From Mojavia pulchra JT2-VF2 (lineage in GTDB: Bacteria > Cyanobacteriota > Cyanobacteriia > Cyanobacteriales > Nostocaceae): a stretch of DNA of 64,000 bases. This document shows positions 51,352 to 60,735 of the stretch, in pieces. A model generated the notes under the pieces. It was not told the DNA's origin and did no database searches. It saw only the letters and a program-made list of their open reading frames with translations. The position numbers and the translations under genes were made by a program. The number at the start of each line of letters is the position of its first letter. The first letter of the stretch is position 1. Location of the stretch: the NCBI GenBank assembly GCA_019359325.1, contig JAHHHN010000007.1, positions 1 to 64,000 on the forward strand, given 5' to 3'.

Positions 51352-51807
51352 TTATGAATGCTGTTGTGTCCATTTGTCCCATAAAAGATGCATATCATCT
51401 GGTTGCCCGTCGTAGTTAAGCATCTCGTCCCAAATCGTTACCCATGTCTGGGCGCTGCGTGTCCAAACGTTGCCAACTGGACGTAACTTTGTTGTATCAT
51501 CTAACGTCCCAGCTTTAACGTTGATAGTATCACGGCTGTAAGTCCGCTCATGAAATAACCGCGTTCCGCACTCACCGCAGAATAGATTTTTTACTTCACG
51601 TCCGCTATCAGCTTTACGAATCCAAGCTTTTGGCTGTCCTTGAGTAATAACCACAGCATCTCGTCCTACAGTCAATGACATCCCAAAGGCACTAGAGAAT
51701 TGTTTTTGACACTCTTTGCAATGGCACAGGTAGAGAGTTAAAGGTTGGGCATGAATTTCGTAACGAATCTCCCCGCATTGACAACCCCCAGTATATGGAA
51801 GACTCAC
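51352..51807 (-). CDS. GFA-family zinc protein
   Basis: A 151-residue protein with the Gfa (glutathione-dependent formaldehyde-activating) fold. Two zinc sites are formed by CQCGEIRYE, CHCKECQK and FCGECGTRLF, and TINVKAGTLDD is the conserved strand. Few members truly act on formaldehyde, so substrate is open. It begins with GTG at 51807, AAGGAG 9 bases upstream. Together with the GSTs in this area it fits a thiol-linked detoxification theme. Confidence 0.92.
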   Translation of the reverse strand: MSLPYTGGCQCGEIRYEIHAQPLTLYLCHCKECQKQFSSAFGMSLTVGRDAVVITQGQPKAWIRKADSGREVKNLFCGECGTRLFHERTYSRDTINVKAGTLDDTTKLRPVGNVWTRSAQTWVTIWDEMLNYDGQPDDMHLLWDKWTQQHS

Positions 51808-51884
51808 AAATTTTCTCTCCTTGAGAATTAGTTATTACTCTGTGTAACTAAGGCTATCTCAATTTTGAAACAGATTTTAGCAAA

Positions 51885-52004
51885 ATGTTAAGGAATATTT
51901 CGCTAACAGTTGAGATTGATTGTCCAGAAGGTGAAACACCCGTGGAGTGGATGTTGCTCACCACGGAAATTATTGCAGATATCCAAATTCCAAACATCCT
52001 CTAA
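51885..52004 (+). pseudogene. IS4/Tn5-type transposase fragment
   Basis: Forty codons reading VEIDCPEGETPVEWMLLTTE, which matches the region of Tn5/IS4-like transposases just before the catalytic Glu (PEGE.P..W.LLTT). The rest of the gene is absent and the frame ends after 39 residues. A small relic of an old insertion between the GFA and aroA genes. Confidence 0.55.
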
Positions 52005-52073
52005 AAATAAATTCCCAGATTGTGTCTGGGAATGTGAGCAAGAGGCGAAATTGTGAGTTATTTATCCAGAACG

Positions 52074-53423
52074 TTAATTAATAATTTCTGTCAAGGACTG
52101 AAAGAAACCTGGGTAAGAAATAGCAGCCGCTTCTGCGCGGTGAATGGTAGTGATCCCAGTGGCAACCAGAGCCGCGATCGCTAAACTCATAGCAATGCGA
52201 TGATCTGTATGGCTATCAACATCAGTACCCGCCAAGGGAGTACCGCCAGTAATTTCCATACCATCGGGTAGTTCAGTGACTTGTGCCCCCATTTTATTGA
52301 GTTGCTGCGCCATGACAGTAATGCGATCGCTTTCTTTGACTCGCAACTCGGCTGCATCCCGAATGATTGTTGTTCCTTGGGCAAATACCGCCGCTACTGC
52401 CAAAATCGGAATTTCATCAATCATTCTGGGTACGATATCCCCGGCAATGATGCAGCTTTTTAAGTTACTGGAACGCACCCGTAAATCTGCCACTGGTTCA
52501 CCAGCTACTTCTCGCTGATTTTCCAGTTGAATATCTGCTCCCATGAGTTCTAAAGCTTCCAAGATCCCAGTCCGGGTGGGATTAACGCCGACATTTTCTA
52601 CCACCAATTCTGAACCAGGGACAATTGCCCCAGCCACTAACCAAAAGGCAGCTGAACTGATATCCCCTGGTACGATTACCTTTTGCCCATACAGTTGAGC
52701 AGGCCCGGTAATAGTAACGCTGTTGGTTTCTGGGTCAACGCTGAGGTCTGCACCAAACGCCCTGAGCATTCTTTCACTATGGTCGCGGGAAAGAGCGGGT
52801 TCGGTAACGGTAGTTTTTCCTTCGGTTGCTAAACCAGCAAGGAGAATGCAGGATTTTACTTGGGCAGAGGCAATGGGGGAGTAGTAGTGAGTGGGTTTTA
52901 GGGCTTGTCCTTGAATCGCTAGCGGTGCTAAAGAATTGTCTTTACGCCCCCAGATGTGGGCCCCCATTTGTTGCAAAGGTTTAACAACGCGGGACATGGG
53001 ACGCGATCGCAAAGAACTATCACCAGTTACAGTAAAAAAGCGCCCTCGATGAGATGCCAAAAGTCCCAACATCAGCCGCAATGTTGTGCCAGAGTTACCA
53101 GCATTCAACACATCAACTGGTTCTTGCAAATTTCCCAGACCAATACCTTTAACCCGTACTAATTCTGTATTTAGTTCCGAAATTTCTGCACCCAAAGCTT
53201 GAAAACAGCTAGCAGTGCTACGGGGGTCTTCTCCTAACAGAAGTCCTTGAATCTCGGTTTCACCTTGGGCTATGGCACCCAACATTAAAGCACGGTGGGA
53301 GATAGATTTATCTCCTGGTACTCGGATACGACCTTGCAAGGATAACCCCAAGGGAGGTCGCTGAATAATTAACTTATGCGAAAGGTCTTGTTGCGTTTCT
53401 ACGGTTATAACAGCAGCCGACAT
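52074..53423 (-). CDS. aroA: 3-phosphoshikimate 1-carboxyvinyltransferase (EPSP synthase)
   Basis: The 449-residue enzyme from the ATG at 53423 catalyses the sixth shikimate step, joining shikimate-3-phosphate and PEP. Motifs in order are [37 protein letters not shown] with Gly-Asn-Ser-Gly-Thr, [64 protein letters not shown] and [10 protein letters not shown]. An alternative ATG at 53471 would add 16 residues; neither has a strong ribosome site. The Ala residue position in the [16 protein letters not shown] area is the usual one for class II-like enzymes. Monocistronic. Confidence 0.96.
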   Translation of the reverse strand: MSAAVITVETQQDLSHKLIIQRPPLGLSLQGRIRVPGDKSISHRALMLGAIAQGETEIQGLLLGEDPRSTASCFQALGAEISELNTELVRVKGIGLGNLQEPVDVLNAGNSGTTLRLMLGLLASHRGRFFTVTGDSSLRSRPMSRVVKPLQQMGAHIWGRKDNSLAPLAIQGQALKPTHYYSPIASAQVKSCILLAGLATEGKTTVTEPALSRDHSERMLRAFGADLSVDPETNSVTITGPAQLYGQKVIVPGDISSAAFWLVAGAIVPGSELVVENVGVNPTRTGILEALELMGADIQLENQREVAGEPVADLRVRSSNLKSCIIAGDIVPRMIDEIPILAVAAVFAQGTTIIRDAAELRVKESDRITVMAQQLNKMGAQVTELPDGMEITGGTPLAGTDVDSHTDHRIAMSLAIAALVATGITTIHRAEAAAISYPGFFQSLTEIIN

Positions 53424-53891
53424 TAGGATACACTGGCTTTTGAATATACCGGAAGTTATAAGCGACTTCATTTGCCGCTGCTATTGACTTCCTTCCTAGT
53501 ATGGTATCGCCTTTTGCTCCTTGAAACTTAATCAAATCTACCAAAAGTAAATTTGATGTTCAGTTATTGCTGTTCTATTCCTGCCAAAAGCCACGAAAAC
53601 AGGAGTTTTTTGTATCTTCCCAGACTTCCGTTGTATTAAATCTATCATCTGAGATTTTTTACGAAATATTTACCTACTTGTCTTTCGGATTAGCTGTCTC
53701 AAGAAAAACTGTAGTTTTAGCTTTCTAAATTCGCATCTACTTCTTTTCATTTTTATTGATTTAGATTACCAAATAAGCAGATTCAGTTAATATCTAAGCA
53801 TGTTTTACTGTTTAATTGCTTAGACTGATCTGCTAGATACCCAGGTGTTGTATTTCGTTTCATTCAATAGCTTTTAGCCCTTATCGCTCCC
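53424..53891. other. Spacer with long hairpin upstream of 53892 gene
   Basis: Contains at 53776-53834 a long interrupted hairpin: AGCAGAT-CAGT and CTAAGCA on the left, TGCTTAG and ACTG-ATCTGCT on the right, with a 16-nt loop. Otherwise AT-rich with no ORF. It could be a leader structure or a small RNA. Confidence 0.5.
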
Positions 53892-54404
53892 ATGCTGACC
53901 CATCACCGCAAGCCCGTGTGCTTATCACTTATTTCCACTGACCTACCAGTTTGGTCTGTTGTGGAAACTGCCGGGACATTGTATCAAAAAGATACTGACC
54001 GATTTCATTTACTTTTGACTGCTCCGCCCTTAATTAGCTGTGAAGTAGCGAGTTCCATAACTCCAGAGGACACGCTTCCCCACAAAAGGAATAATGCTTA
54101 TGCCCCCAACAGTCCTAGAATTTTATGGTTGGAGATTTCTCCTTACCGGGTAATCATGACCATGCAAGGTAACGGTCAAGTTAGTTATCGTCACTTCTGG
54201 GAACAAGGCGTTTATGGAATTAGCCGTTATTGGCTACCTACTGAATCATTGCAACCTAATGAGCCTATACGCCTGCGTAATTTTACTACCGCTATGACAC
54301 TCAGCGGCAAGTCTCTACCAGAGCATTTACGCCTAGAATATGAATTGTGGGCAGATAAAGTCCAATTAGGACACTATATCCTCAACTTAGAAATTAAACA
54401 CTAA
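53892..54404 (+). CDS. Conserved hypothetical cyanobacterial protein
   Basis: A 170-residue soluble protein, family not recognised. The strand-rich composition includes VCLSLISTDLPVWSVVETAG, RILWLEISPYRVIMTMQGNG and VSYRHFWEQGVYGISRYWLP. It has no signal peptide, membrane helix or catalytic motif I can identify. A clear terminator follows (54419-54457) and the hairpin at 53776-53834 precedes it, so it is its own transcription unit. Confidence 0.7.
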   Translation: MLTHHRKPVCLSLISTDLPVWSVVETAGTLYQKDTDRFHLLLTAPPLISCEVASSITPEDTLPHKRNNAYAPNSPRILWLEISPYRVIMTMQGNGQVSYRHFWEQGVYGISRYWLPTESLQPNEPIRLRNFTTAMTLSGKSLPEHLRLEYELWADKVQLGHYILNLEIKH

Positions 54405-54418
54405 TAGCAAAGTTACAT

Positions 54419-54460
54419 TCACCCCCGCTAAATTCAGAAGTTATGGTGGGGGTGAATTTT
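54419..54460 (+). terminator. Intrinsic terminator of the 53892 gene
   Basis: TTCACCCCCGC pairs with GTGGGGGTGAA around a 16-nt loop, followed by TTTTTAG. Confidence 0.75.
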
Positions 54461-54617
54461 TAGTACCGCTGTGCAGAATTAAAAAGTTAAAATAGCCTAG
54501 AACAGTTACTCGTTAGGCATTTATAAAAAGCTTCTATTCTAGGCTTTTGAGATTCTTTTAGATGAGATTCTATTGTCGCTATGTAATAAATAAAAACTCT
54601 TAATCCAAATCTGAAAA

Positions 54618-55202
54618 TCAAGAATTGGTATAACTGGGTTCGTTCCCAGGTTTCCACTTGATATTGCATCCAATACTTGGCTTTTGCTCATCTTGCACAG
54701 GTTTACCCGCTAGCACCGCTTCAATAGCAGCACGTAAATCTGCACCCGTTACGGGTTTGCCATTACTAGGGCGGCTATCATCCAATTGTCCACGATAAAC
54801 TAGTTTGCGTGCGCCATTAAATACAAAAAAGTCAGGTGTACAAGCTGCTGTGTAAGCCTTTGCTGTCTCTTGAGTTTCGTCGTAGCATAGAGGAAATTGC
54901 AACCCTAGTTCTGTCGCCATCTCCTTTAACAATTCTGGTGCATCATCTGGATAATTTTTCACATCATTGGCGCTAATGGCAACAATTCCTAAATCACTGT
55001 TGAAGTAATCTTTCCCCAGCAGTGCTAATTGTTCTTTGATATGCTTCACAAACGGGCAATGTCGACAAATGAACATTACCAGTAGTGCTTTTTTGTCTGC
55101 AAAGGTAGACAACGAAATTGTCTTGAAAGATACCACTTCTGGTAGATGAAAATCTGGTGCAATAGTGCCTAAAGGCAACATTGTAGAAGCAGTTAAAACC
55201 AT
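54618..55202 (-). CDS. Peroxiredoxin-like thioredoxin-fold protein
   Basis: A 194-residue protein of the PRX_like1 (AhpC/TSA-redoxin) group. LPLGTIAPDFHLPEVVS opens the fold; the redox-active pair is in FICRHCPFVKHIKEQL (CxxC, about residue 46), then VAISANDVKNYPDDAPE, YTAACTPDFFVFNG with cis-Pro, and YRGQLDDSRP. It is a cytosolic thiol peroxidase or reductase of uncertain substrate. Three in-frame ATGs near the start exist; I keep 55202. The downstream spacer is plain. Confidence 0.9.
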   Translation of the reverse strand: MVLTASTMLPLGTIAPDFHLPEVVSFKTISLSTFADKKALLVMFICRHCPFVKHIKEQLALLGKDYFNSDLGIVAISANDVKNYPDDAPELLKEMATELGLQFPLCYDETQETAKAYTAACTPDFFVFNGARKLVYRGQLDDSRPSNGKPVTGADLRAAIEAVLAGKPVQDEQKPSIGCNIKWKPGNEPSYTNS

Positions 55203-55334
55203 AATTTATCTAATACTTTTACCCTAAAAATTTCTGGTGCAATAAGTTAAGTTCAACATACCATTAAACTCTTATAAATATAGAGACGAGCGATACCTCG
55301 TCTCTGCATTTGTTAAACAAATTTAAAATAACTA

Positions 55335-55970
55335 ATTACAGCAAATTTCAGGTAATTGAACCACAAGTTGCAGTAAAAGGGACATGAAGTGATTGTTTGA
55401 TTAGATGCCAGTAGCTTACTCAGGAGATTTGCGTCGTCGTGTGGTTGAAGCGTGGGAAGCCAAGGAAGGATCACAGCGGCAGTTAGCTCAAAGATTCAAG
55501 GTTAGCTGATCATTTGTACGAAATCTAGTGCGTCAGTATCGGGTAAATGGACAAATAGAAGCAAAACGGCGTGGGGGATACCAAAAACCCACAATTAGTC
55601 ACGAACATCTCAGCATTATCCAATCTTTGGTTAAGGGTAAAAATGATTTGTTGCTAAGAGAATTATGCGTAGGCGTAGCCCGCCGCAGGCATCGCTTCGC
55701 GGAAATTACACAGATAAGAACGAGTATTTTTACTACGAATTGCCATTTAATCGGTTGGTGCAAAAGTAAAATTTTTGCATCCTTACTCCCCAGATTTATC
55801 ACCAATAGAGCTTTGTTGGTCTAAACTCAAGCAATTTTTTCGTTCTTGTGAGGCACGTACCGAGAAACCACTTAATCAGGCAATGGCTCTTGCAGTAAAT
55901 TACATTACTGAAGATGATGCCTTTGGTTGGTTCAATTACTGTGGTCTATTTACCTGAAAATCGCTGTAAT
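55335..55970 (+). mobile_element. Internally deleted IS630-family element
   Basis: Inverted ends ATTACAGCAAATTTCAGGTAA (left) and its near-inverse (right, ATTACAGCGATTTTCAGGTAA read inward) enclose 636 bp. TA is present at both outer edges (55333-55334 and 55971-55972), the target duplication of IS630/Tc1 elements. The transposase inside lacks its central catalytic part, so the element can only move in trans. A REP-like palindrome has entered it (55666-55700). Confidence 0.8.
55405..55957 (+). pseudogene. IS630-type transposase, stop codon and deletion
   Basis: The start MPVAYSGDLRRRVVEAWEAK and the helix-turn-helix QLAQRFKVS are intact, then an in-frame TGA (55507-55509) interrupts SFVRNLVRQY. 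The frame goes on through KRRGGYQKPTISHEHLSIIQ to LLLRELC. A GCGTAGGCGTAGCCCGCCGC palindrome is inserted there. After NRLVQK (frame changed) the catalytic core is missing and the coding resumes at LHPYSPDLSPIELCWSKLKQ. At least the first two DDE residues are gone, so this copy is dead. Confidence 0.85.
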
Positions 55971-55972
55971 TA

Positions 55973-56713
55973 TTAATGACGATAAGCGACGCGGAGACTT
56001 TGAATTAAAATTACCAAAGATGCGATCGCCATCAACCCACCCCAAAACCAGTAAGGTAAAAGCAAATACCGCTGCATTTGTGCTGTATCCGAAAGTCCTA
56101 GAGGGCCTGCACTGTAGCTAAATAAATAATCGAGTTGATGGTATGTACTCACGCAAGCTTGCACGCCTAGAAATTGAACGCCAAACCCCTGCACCCAGCG
56201 AGGAGCTTTCAGGGCAATACCCAGGATAATTAAACCTAGTAGGGGAATTGCCACAAACCCAAACAAGGAACGTACCCAAATTAATGTTGATAGCAGCAAA
56301 ACACTCCCCAGTATTTTCAAACTCAGGGAAGCTGCTTTAAAACTGCGGGAAGCCAGAATCAAAGCTGCGCCAGCAATCGGCGGCCCCATTGGGCCTGCGG
56401 CTGCAACTAACGCCGGGCCAATTGGCCCTAATGTCAACGCGATGCGATAACTTGCTACACCAGAACCATTGCTAAAAATCTGTAATTGCTGAAACTGTCC
56501 CCCCAATACCAGCGCCATCAAGCCGTGACCCATTTCGTGAAACCAAGTTGCTAGGATAGTAAACGGGTATAAAATATAATCACCTCCCGGCACTTGCCAC
56601 AGCAAAGTAGTAGCGATCGCTGCGGCAATCAGCCAGGTTAGCCCCATTCGTTCTACTTCTGGGGGAGCTTCTTGGGGGAGCAAGTTTTCAAAACCTTTTC
56701 CTGGTTCCCTCAT
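55973..56713 (-). CDS. M50-family membrane metalloprotease-like protein
   Basis: A 246-residue protein with about six membrane helices. The zinc motif is WFHEMGHGLMALVLGG (HExxH, near residue 60), as in site-2-protease-type or M50B peptidases; a second-site candidate is the Gly/Pro-rich AAAGPMGPP segment. STYHQLDYLFSY lies near 190. It could cleave membrane-bound regulators, but M50B members without the full LDG motif may not be proteases. The stop codon lies directly at the flank of the IS630 element. The ATG has AAAGGAAAGTGACCC upstream. Confidence 0.85.
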   Translation of the reverse strand: MREPGKGFENLLPQEAPPEVERMGLTWLIAAAIATTLLWQVPGGDYILYPFTILATWFHEMGHGLMALVLGGQFQQLQIFSNGSGVASYRIALTLGPIGPALVAAAGPMGPPIAGAALILASRSFKAASLSLKILGSVLLLSTLIWVRSLFGFVAIPLLGLIILGIALKAPRWVQGFGVQFLGVQACVSTYHQLDYLFSYSAGPLGLSDTAQMQRYLLLPYWFWGGLMAIASLVILIQSLRVAYRH

Positions 56714-56956
56714 GGGTCACTTTCCTTAACGTAATTACCTCAACGGCTTGAGTGTAGTTTAATCCATCCTAGCTTGAAAAAGTATTGAGTGCTGAGTGCT
56801 GAGTATTGAGTAATAATTTCTCCCCTTGTCCCCTTGTCTCCTTGTCCGCTTCAAGCGACGACGGAAAACCAAGCTACTTTACAGAATGACTATGGTTTTC
56901 CGTCACTGGTGCATTGCGGATGATGGGGTTCATCCTCAACAGTTATTGGGTATTAG
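56714..56956. other. Spacer with GAGTGCT microsatellite and hairpin
   Basis: Contains GAGTGCTGAGTGCTGAGTATT tandem heptamers (56785-56812) and an inverted pair GACGGAAAACCA/TGGTTTTCCGTC (56860-56904), the latter a plausible terminator for the FHA gene. Confidence 0.4.
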
Positions 56957-57817
56957 CTAAGAGACTTGAAACAGGAATGTCATTAAGTCTCCCTTACCCA
57001 AACTAATGCGATCGCCTGGTCGCAAGCGGTGGCGATTTCCTGGTAGTAACGGCAAATTGTTGATGTATGTGCCATTGGAACTACCGACATCTTCTATATA
57101 ATGAGCGTCTCCCTCAACGCGAATATCTGCATGAATCCGCGAGACAATTTCCGAATTGGGAAATCCTGAAACATCCACATCTGGGGGAATACGGTCATTA
57201 GGCTTACCAATGTGAATCACAGACAGCGTTTGTGGCAATTCAATGTCTCTGTCGGTTTGGACGTGGAATAACCGCGCTGTTATCTGCTGTAATTGCGTCC
57301 TGGAAGCACTGGCGGGTGGTGTTGCTGCTACTGGTTGGGGTGCAGTCGCTGGTTCCGGTTCAGGTGCGGCCACTGGTTCTGGTGGTGGTGTAGGAGTTCC
57401 TTGCCCAGAAACTATAATTTGAGCAGCAACCGTTGGCTCTGGCTCTGGGGGGTTGCTTTCTGGGGCTACCTGTGGGGAAACTGCCACTGCTGTCGGTGGT
57501 AAAGGTGAAACAGCAGGGGGATTGGGGCTGGCGAGTCCCAAGGGATCTGGTTGTAACAGTTCTAAAATCGGGTCAGGGGTAACTAACGGCGGTACTTCTA
57601 GAGGAACATCGGGAGCGACAGTTGCTGCTACCGCTGTTGCAGCCGTGGACGCACTAGAGCGCAGGTTATGACCACACTGACCACAGAAAGCGGCATCTGC
57701 CTGCACAGTGGCCCCACAATTGGGACAGTTATTAGTCGCTGGTAACGGCGTATAACATGCTTCACATTGGACAGCGCCGTCTGGGTTGGGGTGATTGCAA
57801 TTAGGGCAGACGATCAT
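56957..57817 (-). CDS. FHA-domain protein with double zinc ribbon
   Basis: A 286-residue protein. Two zinc ribbons at the N-terminus (CPNCNHPNPDGAVQCEAC and CPNCGATVQADAAFCGQCG) lead into a 130-residue Pro/Ala-rich linker (about 55-185). The C-terminal FHA domain (about 190-286) has GKPNDRI, SRIHADI and the DVGSSNGTYINN core that binds phosphothreonine. It probably reads Ser/Thr-kinase signals such as those of Spk kinases. The domain order is typical of cyanobacterial FHA proteins. Hairpins downstream likely end its transcript. Confidence 0.92.
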   Translation of the reverse strand: MIVCPNCNHPNPDGAVQCEACYTPLPATNNCPNCGATVQADAAFCGQCGHNLRSSASTAATAVAATVAPDVPLEVPPLVTPDPILELLQPDPLGLASPNPPAVSPLPPTAVAVSPQVAPESNPPEPEPTVAAQIIVSGQGTPTPPPEPVAAPEPEPATAPQPVAATPPASASRTQLQQITARLFHVQTDRDIELPQTLSVIHIGKPNDRIPPDVDVSGFPNSEIVSRIHADIRVEGDAHYIEDVGSSNGTYINNLPLLPGNRHRLRPGDRISLGKGDLMTFLFQVS

Positions 57818-57958
57818 GGATTTAAGCCTTTGTTCAAGCTCATCTTAAAATATTACTGGCAAGCAGAGAGAATTCCGAATAGCGAAAACCGCTGCTCGGA
57901 AGTTCGGCAGAGGAGCAACTCTAGCTTTCGATTCTAACAAGTACTCCTGATGGATAAA

Positions 57959-58681
57959 TTAGGATTGTAGTTCCAAACCCGCAGCTGCATCCAGCAGCCA
58001 CCAAAGCTCTCCTTGGGGTCGAATCAAGCGAGATGGGTAAGTGAAGTCATCAGCTACAGGTGCAAATACTTGCGCTAAAGCTGGTCGTTTATTAGCACCT
58101 GCAACAACAAAAATCACGCTATGAGCCGAGTTGATGAATGGGTAGGTAAAAGTGATGCGGATGCTGCTGTCTTTATTACCTACGGTAATTAGGCGATCGC
58201 TGACTTTTAATGCTTCTGTGTGTGGAAACAAAGATGCCGTATGTGCATCATCACCCATTCCTAGCAACACTACGTCCAAAGCCGGAAAATTTCCGGGTGC
58301 AGAGTGGAAAAATTCTTGTAGATGTTGTTCATACTTAGTAGCTGCAACTGTGGGGTCAGCTTCTAAAGTTGGGATGGCGTGAATGTTAGCGGCTGGGATA
58401 TCAACGCGATCCAGCCATGCACGACGCGCCATCAGTTCATTGCTATCAGGATGATCTGGTGGCACATAACGTTCATCGCCCCAGAACACATGAATTTTAT
58501 CCCAAGGCAGTTTTTGATTAGCGATCGCTTCGTACAACGGCTTAGGTGTACTCCCACCAGATAAGGCGATCGTAAATCGCCCCCGCTGCTCAATAGCAGT
58601 ATCTATCTTAGACAGGATCAAGTCTAGCGCCCGTGCAATCAGCGCTGCCTGATCTGGTAGAACTTCAACCGTTTTGTTCAT
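57959..58681 (-). CDS. pgl: 6-phosphogluconolactonase
   Basis: A 240-residue enzyme of the oxidative pentose-phosphate route: it hydrolyses 6-phosphogluconolactone. Family motifs are TIALSGGSTPKPLYEAIANQ, VFWGDERYVPPDHPDSN and LLGMGDDAHTASLFPHT, ending with ELWWLLD-type sequence. Length equals that of bacterial DevB/Pgl proteins. The zwf and gnd genes are elsewhere. In heterocystous strains this route feeds reductant to nitrogenase; nothing here shows heterocyst-specific control. Confidence 0.95.
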   Translation of the reverse strand: MNKTVEVLPDQAALIARALDLILSKIDTAIEQRGRFTIALSGGSTPKPLYEAIANQKLPWDKIHVFWGDERYVPPDHPDSNELMARRAWLDRVDIPAANIHAIPTLEADPTVAATKYEQHLQEFFHSAPGNFPALDVVLLGMGDDAHTASLFPHTEALKVSDRLITVGNKDSSIRITFTYPFINSAHSVIFVVAGANKRPALAQVFAPVADDFTYPSRLIRPQGELWWLLDAAAGLELQS

Positions 58682-59112
58682 GGCTTCATCATCATTTTGC
58701 CTGCTTCCAGCAATACAATACCCAACTTATTGCAATCCTCCTTTTTAACTTTTGAAACTTTTAACATCAATATTGGGCATGGGGCATTGGATGAAGAGGA
58801 CAAGGAGCATGGGAGATAGGGGGACAAGGAGCAAGAGTTAATCATAGTTCTTTCCCCTTGTCCACCTGTGTCAACTTAAGCTTATATAGCTTCACGCTTG
58901 GCCTTCTCACCCGCCTGGGAATTTATTCCCAGGCTAATAGCTAAAGTCTACTTTAGTAGACTCAAGATTTTAGGGAATATATAGTCATCTGAAGATGACT
59001 TTTGCTATAAGCAAGGAACTGAAGTTCCTTGTGGGACAACGGTTTTGCGTTAAGTTGACACCAATGCCCCTTGTCTTCCCTGCTCCCTGCCCAATGCCCC
59101 ATGCCCCATTCC
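58682..59112. other. Spacer with two inverted copies of a two-stem repeat
   Basis: Besides GGACAAGGAGCATGGG filler (58790-58830) this spacer holds two head-to-head copies of the repeat also seen at 4891-4945: one inverted (58907-58962, stems CCTGGGAA/TTCCCAGG and AGTCTACT/AGTAGACT) and one direct (58982-59037, stems AGTCATCT/AGATGACT and AAGGAACT/AGTTCCTT). No gene. Confidence 0.55.
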
Positions 59113-59856
59113 CTAATCTCCACCAAACAGTACATCCCAATCGACGATCGCATTTCGTTGCGCGATTAACAATTGCTGTATTCCTTTTTCTGCGAAATCT
59201 AACAACTGATTCAATTGGCTGCGGCTAAAGCTGCCTTCTTCCCCGGTTCCTTGAACTTCAATAATTCCCAAATCTTGATTCATCACGACGTTGAGATCAA
59301 CTGTGGCAGCTACGTCTTCGATATAGTTCAAATCTAAAAATGGTTCTCCCTGCAATAACCCGACGGAGACCGCCGCTACCTGTCCACACAGTGGCGATCG
59401 CGTCAATGCTCCCTGCTGCAATAATTTAGAAATCGCATTAGCTAAAGCTACAAACGAGCCTGTAATTGCCGTTGTCCTGGTTCCTGCGTCTGCTTGCAAT
59501 ACATCGGCATCCACAGTCAGTGTGCGTTCTCCCAATGCCTCGAAATTTATTGCTGCCCTTAAGCTGCGTCCAATCAACCGTTGAATTTCTTGCGTCCGTC
59601 CGGACAATTTTAACAATTCTCTTTCTTGGCGTTGTAGCGTGGCACTTGGTAGCATTCGATATTCAGCAGTCAACCAACCCTTGCCAGTTCCTGCTAAAAA
59701 CTTAGGCACTCCCTCATTGACGCTGACGGTACATAGTAATTGAGTATCACCACATTTTGCCAGCACAGAACCGGGAGCAAAACGCGTAAATTCGGTGTGA
59801 AAGCTGATGGGACGGAGTTGGTAGGGATGTCGACCATCTGGACGCTGCCAAACCAT
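59113..59856 (-). CDS. rph: Ribonuclease PH
   Basis: A 247-residue phosphorolytic 3'-5' exoribonuclease that trims tRNA 3' ends. Motifs: [58 protein letters not shown] with the phosphate-binding Arg, [20 protein letters not shown], and [20 protein letters not shown]. Six subunits form a ring. Full length. It stands on the same strand as adk and pgl but separated by spacers. Non-coding repeats begin right at its stop. Confidence 0.96.
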   Translation of the reverse strand: MVWQRPDGRHPYQLRPISFHTEFTRFAPGSVLAKCGDTQLLCTVSVNEGVPKFLAGTGKGWLTAEYRMLPSATLQRQERELLKLSGRTQEIQRLIGRSLRAAINFEALGERTLTVDADVLQADAGTRTTAITGSFVALANAISKLLQQGALTRSPLCGQVAAVSVGLLQGEPFLDLNYIEDVAATVDLNVVMNQDLGIIEVQGTGEEGSFSRSQLNQLLDFAEKGIQQLLIAQRNAIVDWDVLFGGD

Positions 59857-60021
59857 TGGTGTTGCCTCAAAATTTTTATATAGAATACTGCCTTAAGGTT
59901 ACCTTAGTGTCGTAATCTATCTAGACAACTTATTTACGAATCAAACCCCGCAGTTAAAAGATGAACTGTGAAATATAAACTAAATATCGAAGGTTAATCA
60001 TTAGAAGAACTGCATATTTTC

Positions 60022-60735
60022 TTAAGGAATTGAAAGCAGATTCAGAATGTTCTGCTCTACCATCTCTGGTATCTGGTCACCATTGATAGTCAACAAACGG
60101 CGGCGACGGTCGTAATATTCCAGAATTGGAACGGTGCGATCGTAGAATAACTCTATACGCCGCTGTACAATTTCCGGTTGCTCATCTGGAAGAGAACGTC
60201 CCAAACAGCGAGTAACCATAATAGCTTCTGGTACTTGTAAATAAATTGCCCAGTCTAACTTTTGCTGTAAATAGTCCAATAAAAAATCCAATTCTTCTGC
60301 TTGGAACGCAGTACGAGGATAGCCTTCCAAAAGCCAACCAGATTCGACATCAAGCTGTGTGAGTTGTAGCCGAATCAACTCAATCATCATTTCATCCGGA
60401 ACTAGCTCTCCTTTTTGTACGTATGGCTTTGCATAGCGTCCAAAATCACATAAGTTAGCATTAATCCATAGACGCGGGGCCTCTTCCCGTAAGGGTAGCG
60501 GTGATGCAGCCGCAGCCCTGGTGGTTTCCGTCGGTTGCGTTCGCGTAGCGTCTTTGAAGGAGTTACTGCCAAACCCGTTCGTCGAAGACGTTCCCGAAGG
60601 GTAGGGCGAGTCAACAGACATCGCTTCTCGTAGAATTTCACCTGTAGAAATCTTAGGAATATCAAACTGTCTACAAAGCCTGTGTGCTTGAGTGCTTTTC
60701 CCAGATCCTGAACCTCCCAGAATCACCAATCTCAC
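60022..60735 (-). CDS. adk: Adenylate kinase-like protein with inserted repeat
   Basis: A 237-residue nucleoside monophosphate kinase. The P-loop is ILGGSGSGKST, the NMP-binding start is ISTGEILREAM, then KGELVPDEMMIELI, LLEGYPRTAFQAEEL with the conserved Arg, and a short lid CLGRSLPDEQPEIVQRR. Between REAM and the KPYVQKGELV helix, residues 42-90 are an extra 49-residue, Ser/Thr/Pro-rich block. Its DNA (60466-60612) is built from the same palindromic repeats seen in spacers (CTACCCTTCGGGAA, CTACCCTTACGGGAA). The frame survives, so the enzyme may carry a flexible loop in the AMP-binding domain. It is probably a second adk-type gene. Confidence 0.85.
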   Translation of the reverse strand: MRLVILGGSGSGKSTQAHRLCRQFDIPKISTGEILREAMSVDSPYPSGTSSTNGFGSNSFKDATRTQPTETTRAAAASPLPLREEAPRLWINANLCDFGRYAKPYVQKGELVPDEMMIELIRLQLTQLDVESGWLLEGYPRTAFQAEELDFLLDYLQQKLDWAIYLQVPEAIMVTRCLGRSLPDEQPEIVQRRIELFYDRTVPILEYYDRRRRLLTINGDQIPEMVEQNILNLLSIP

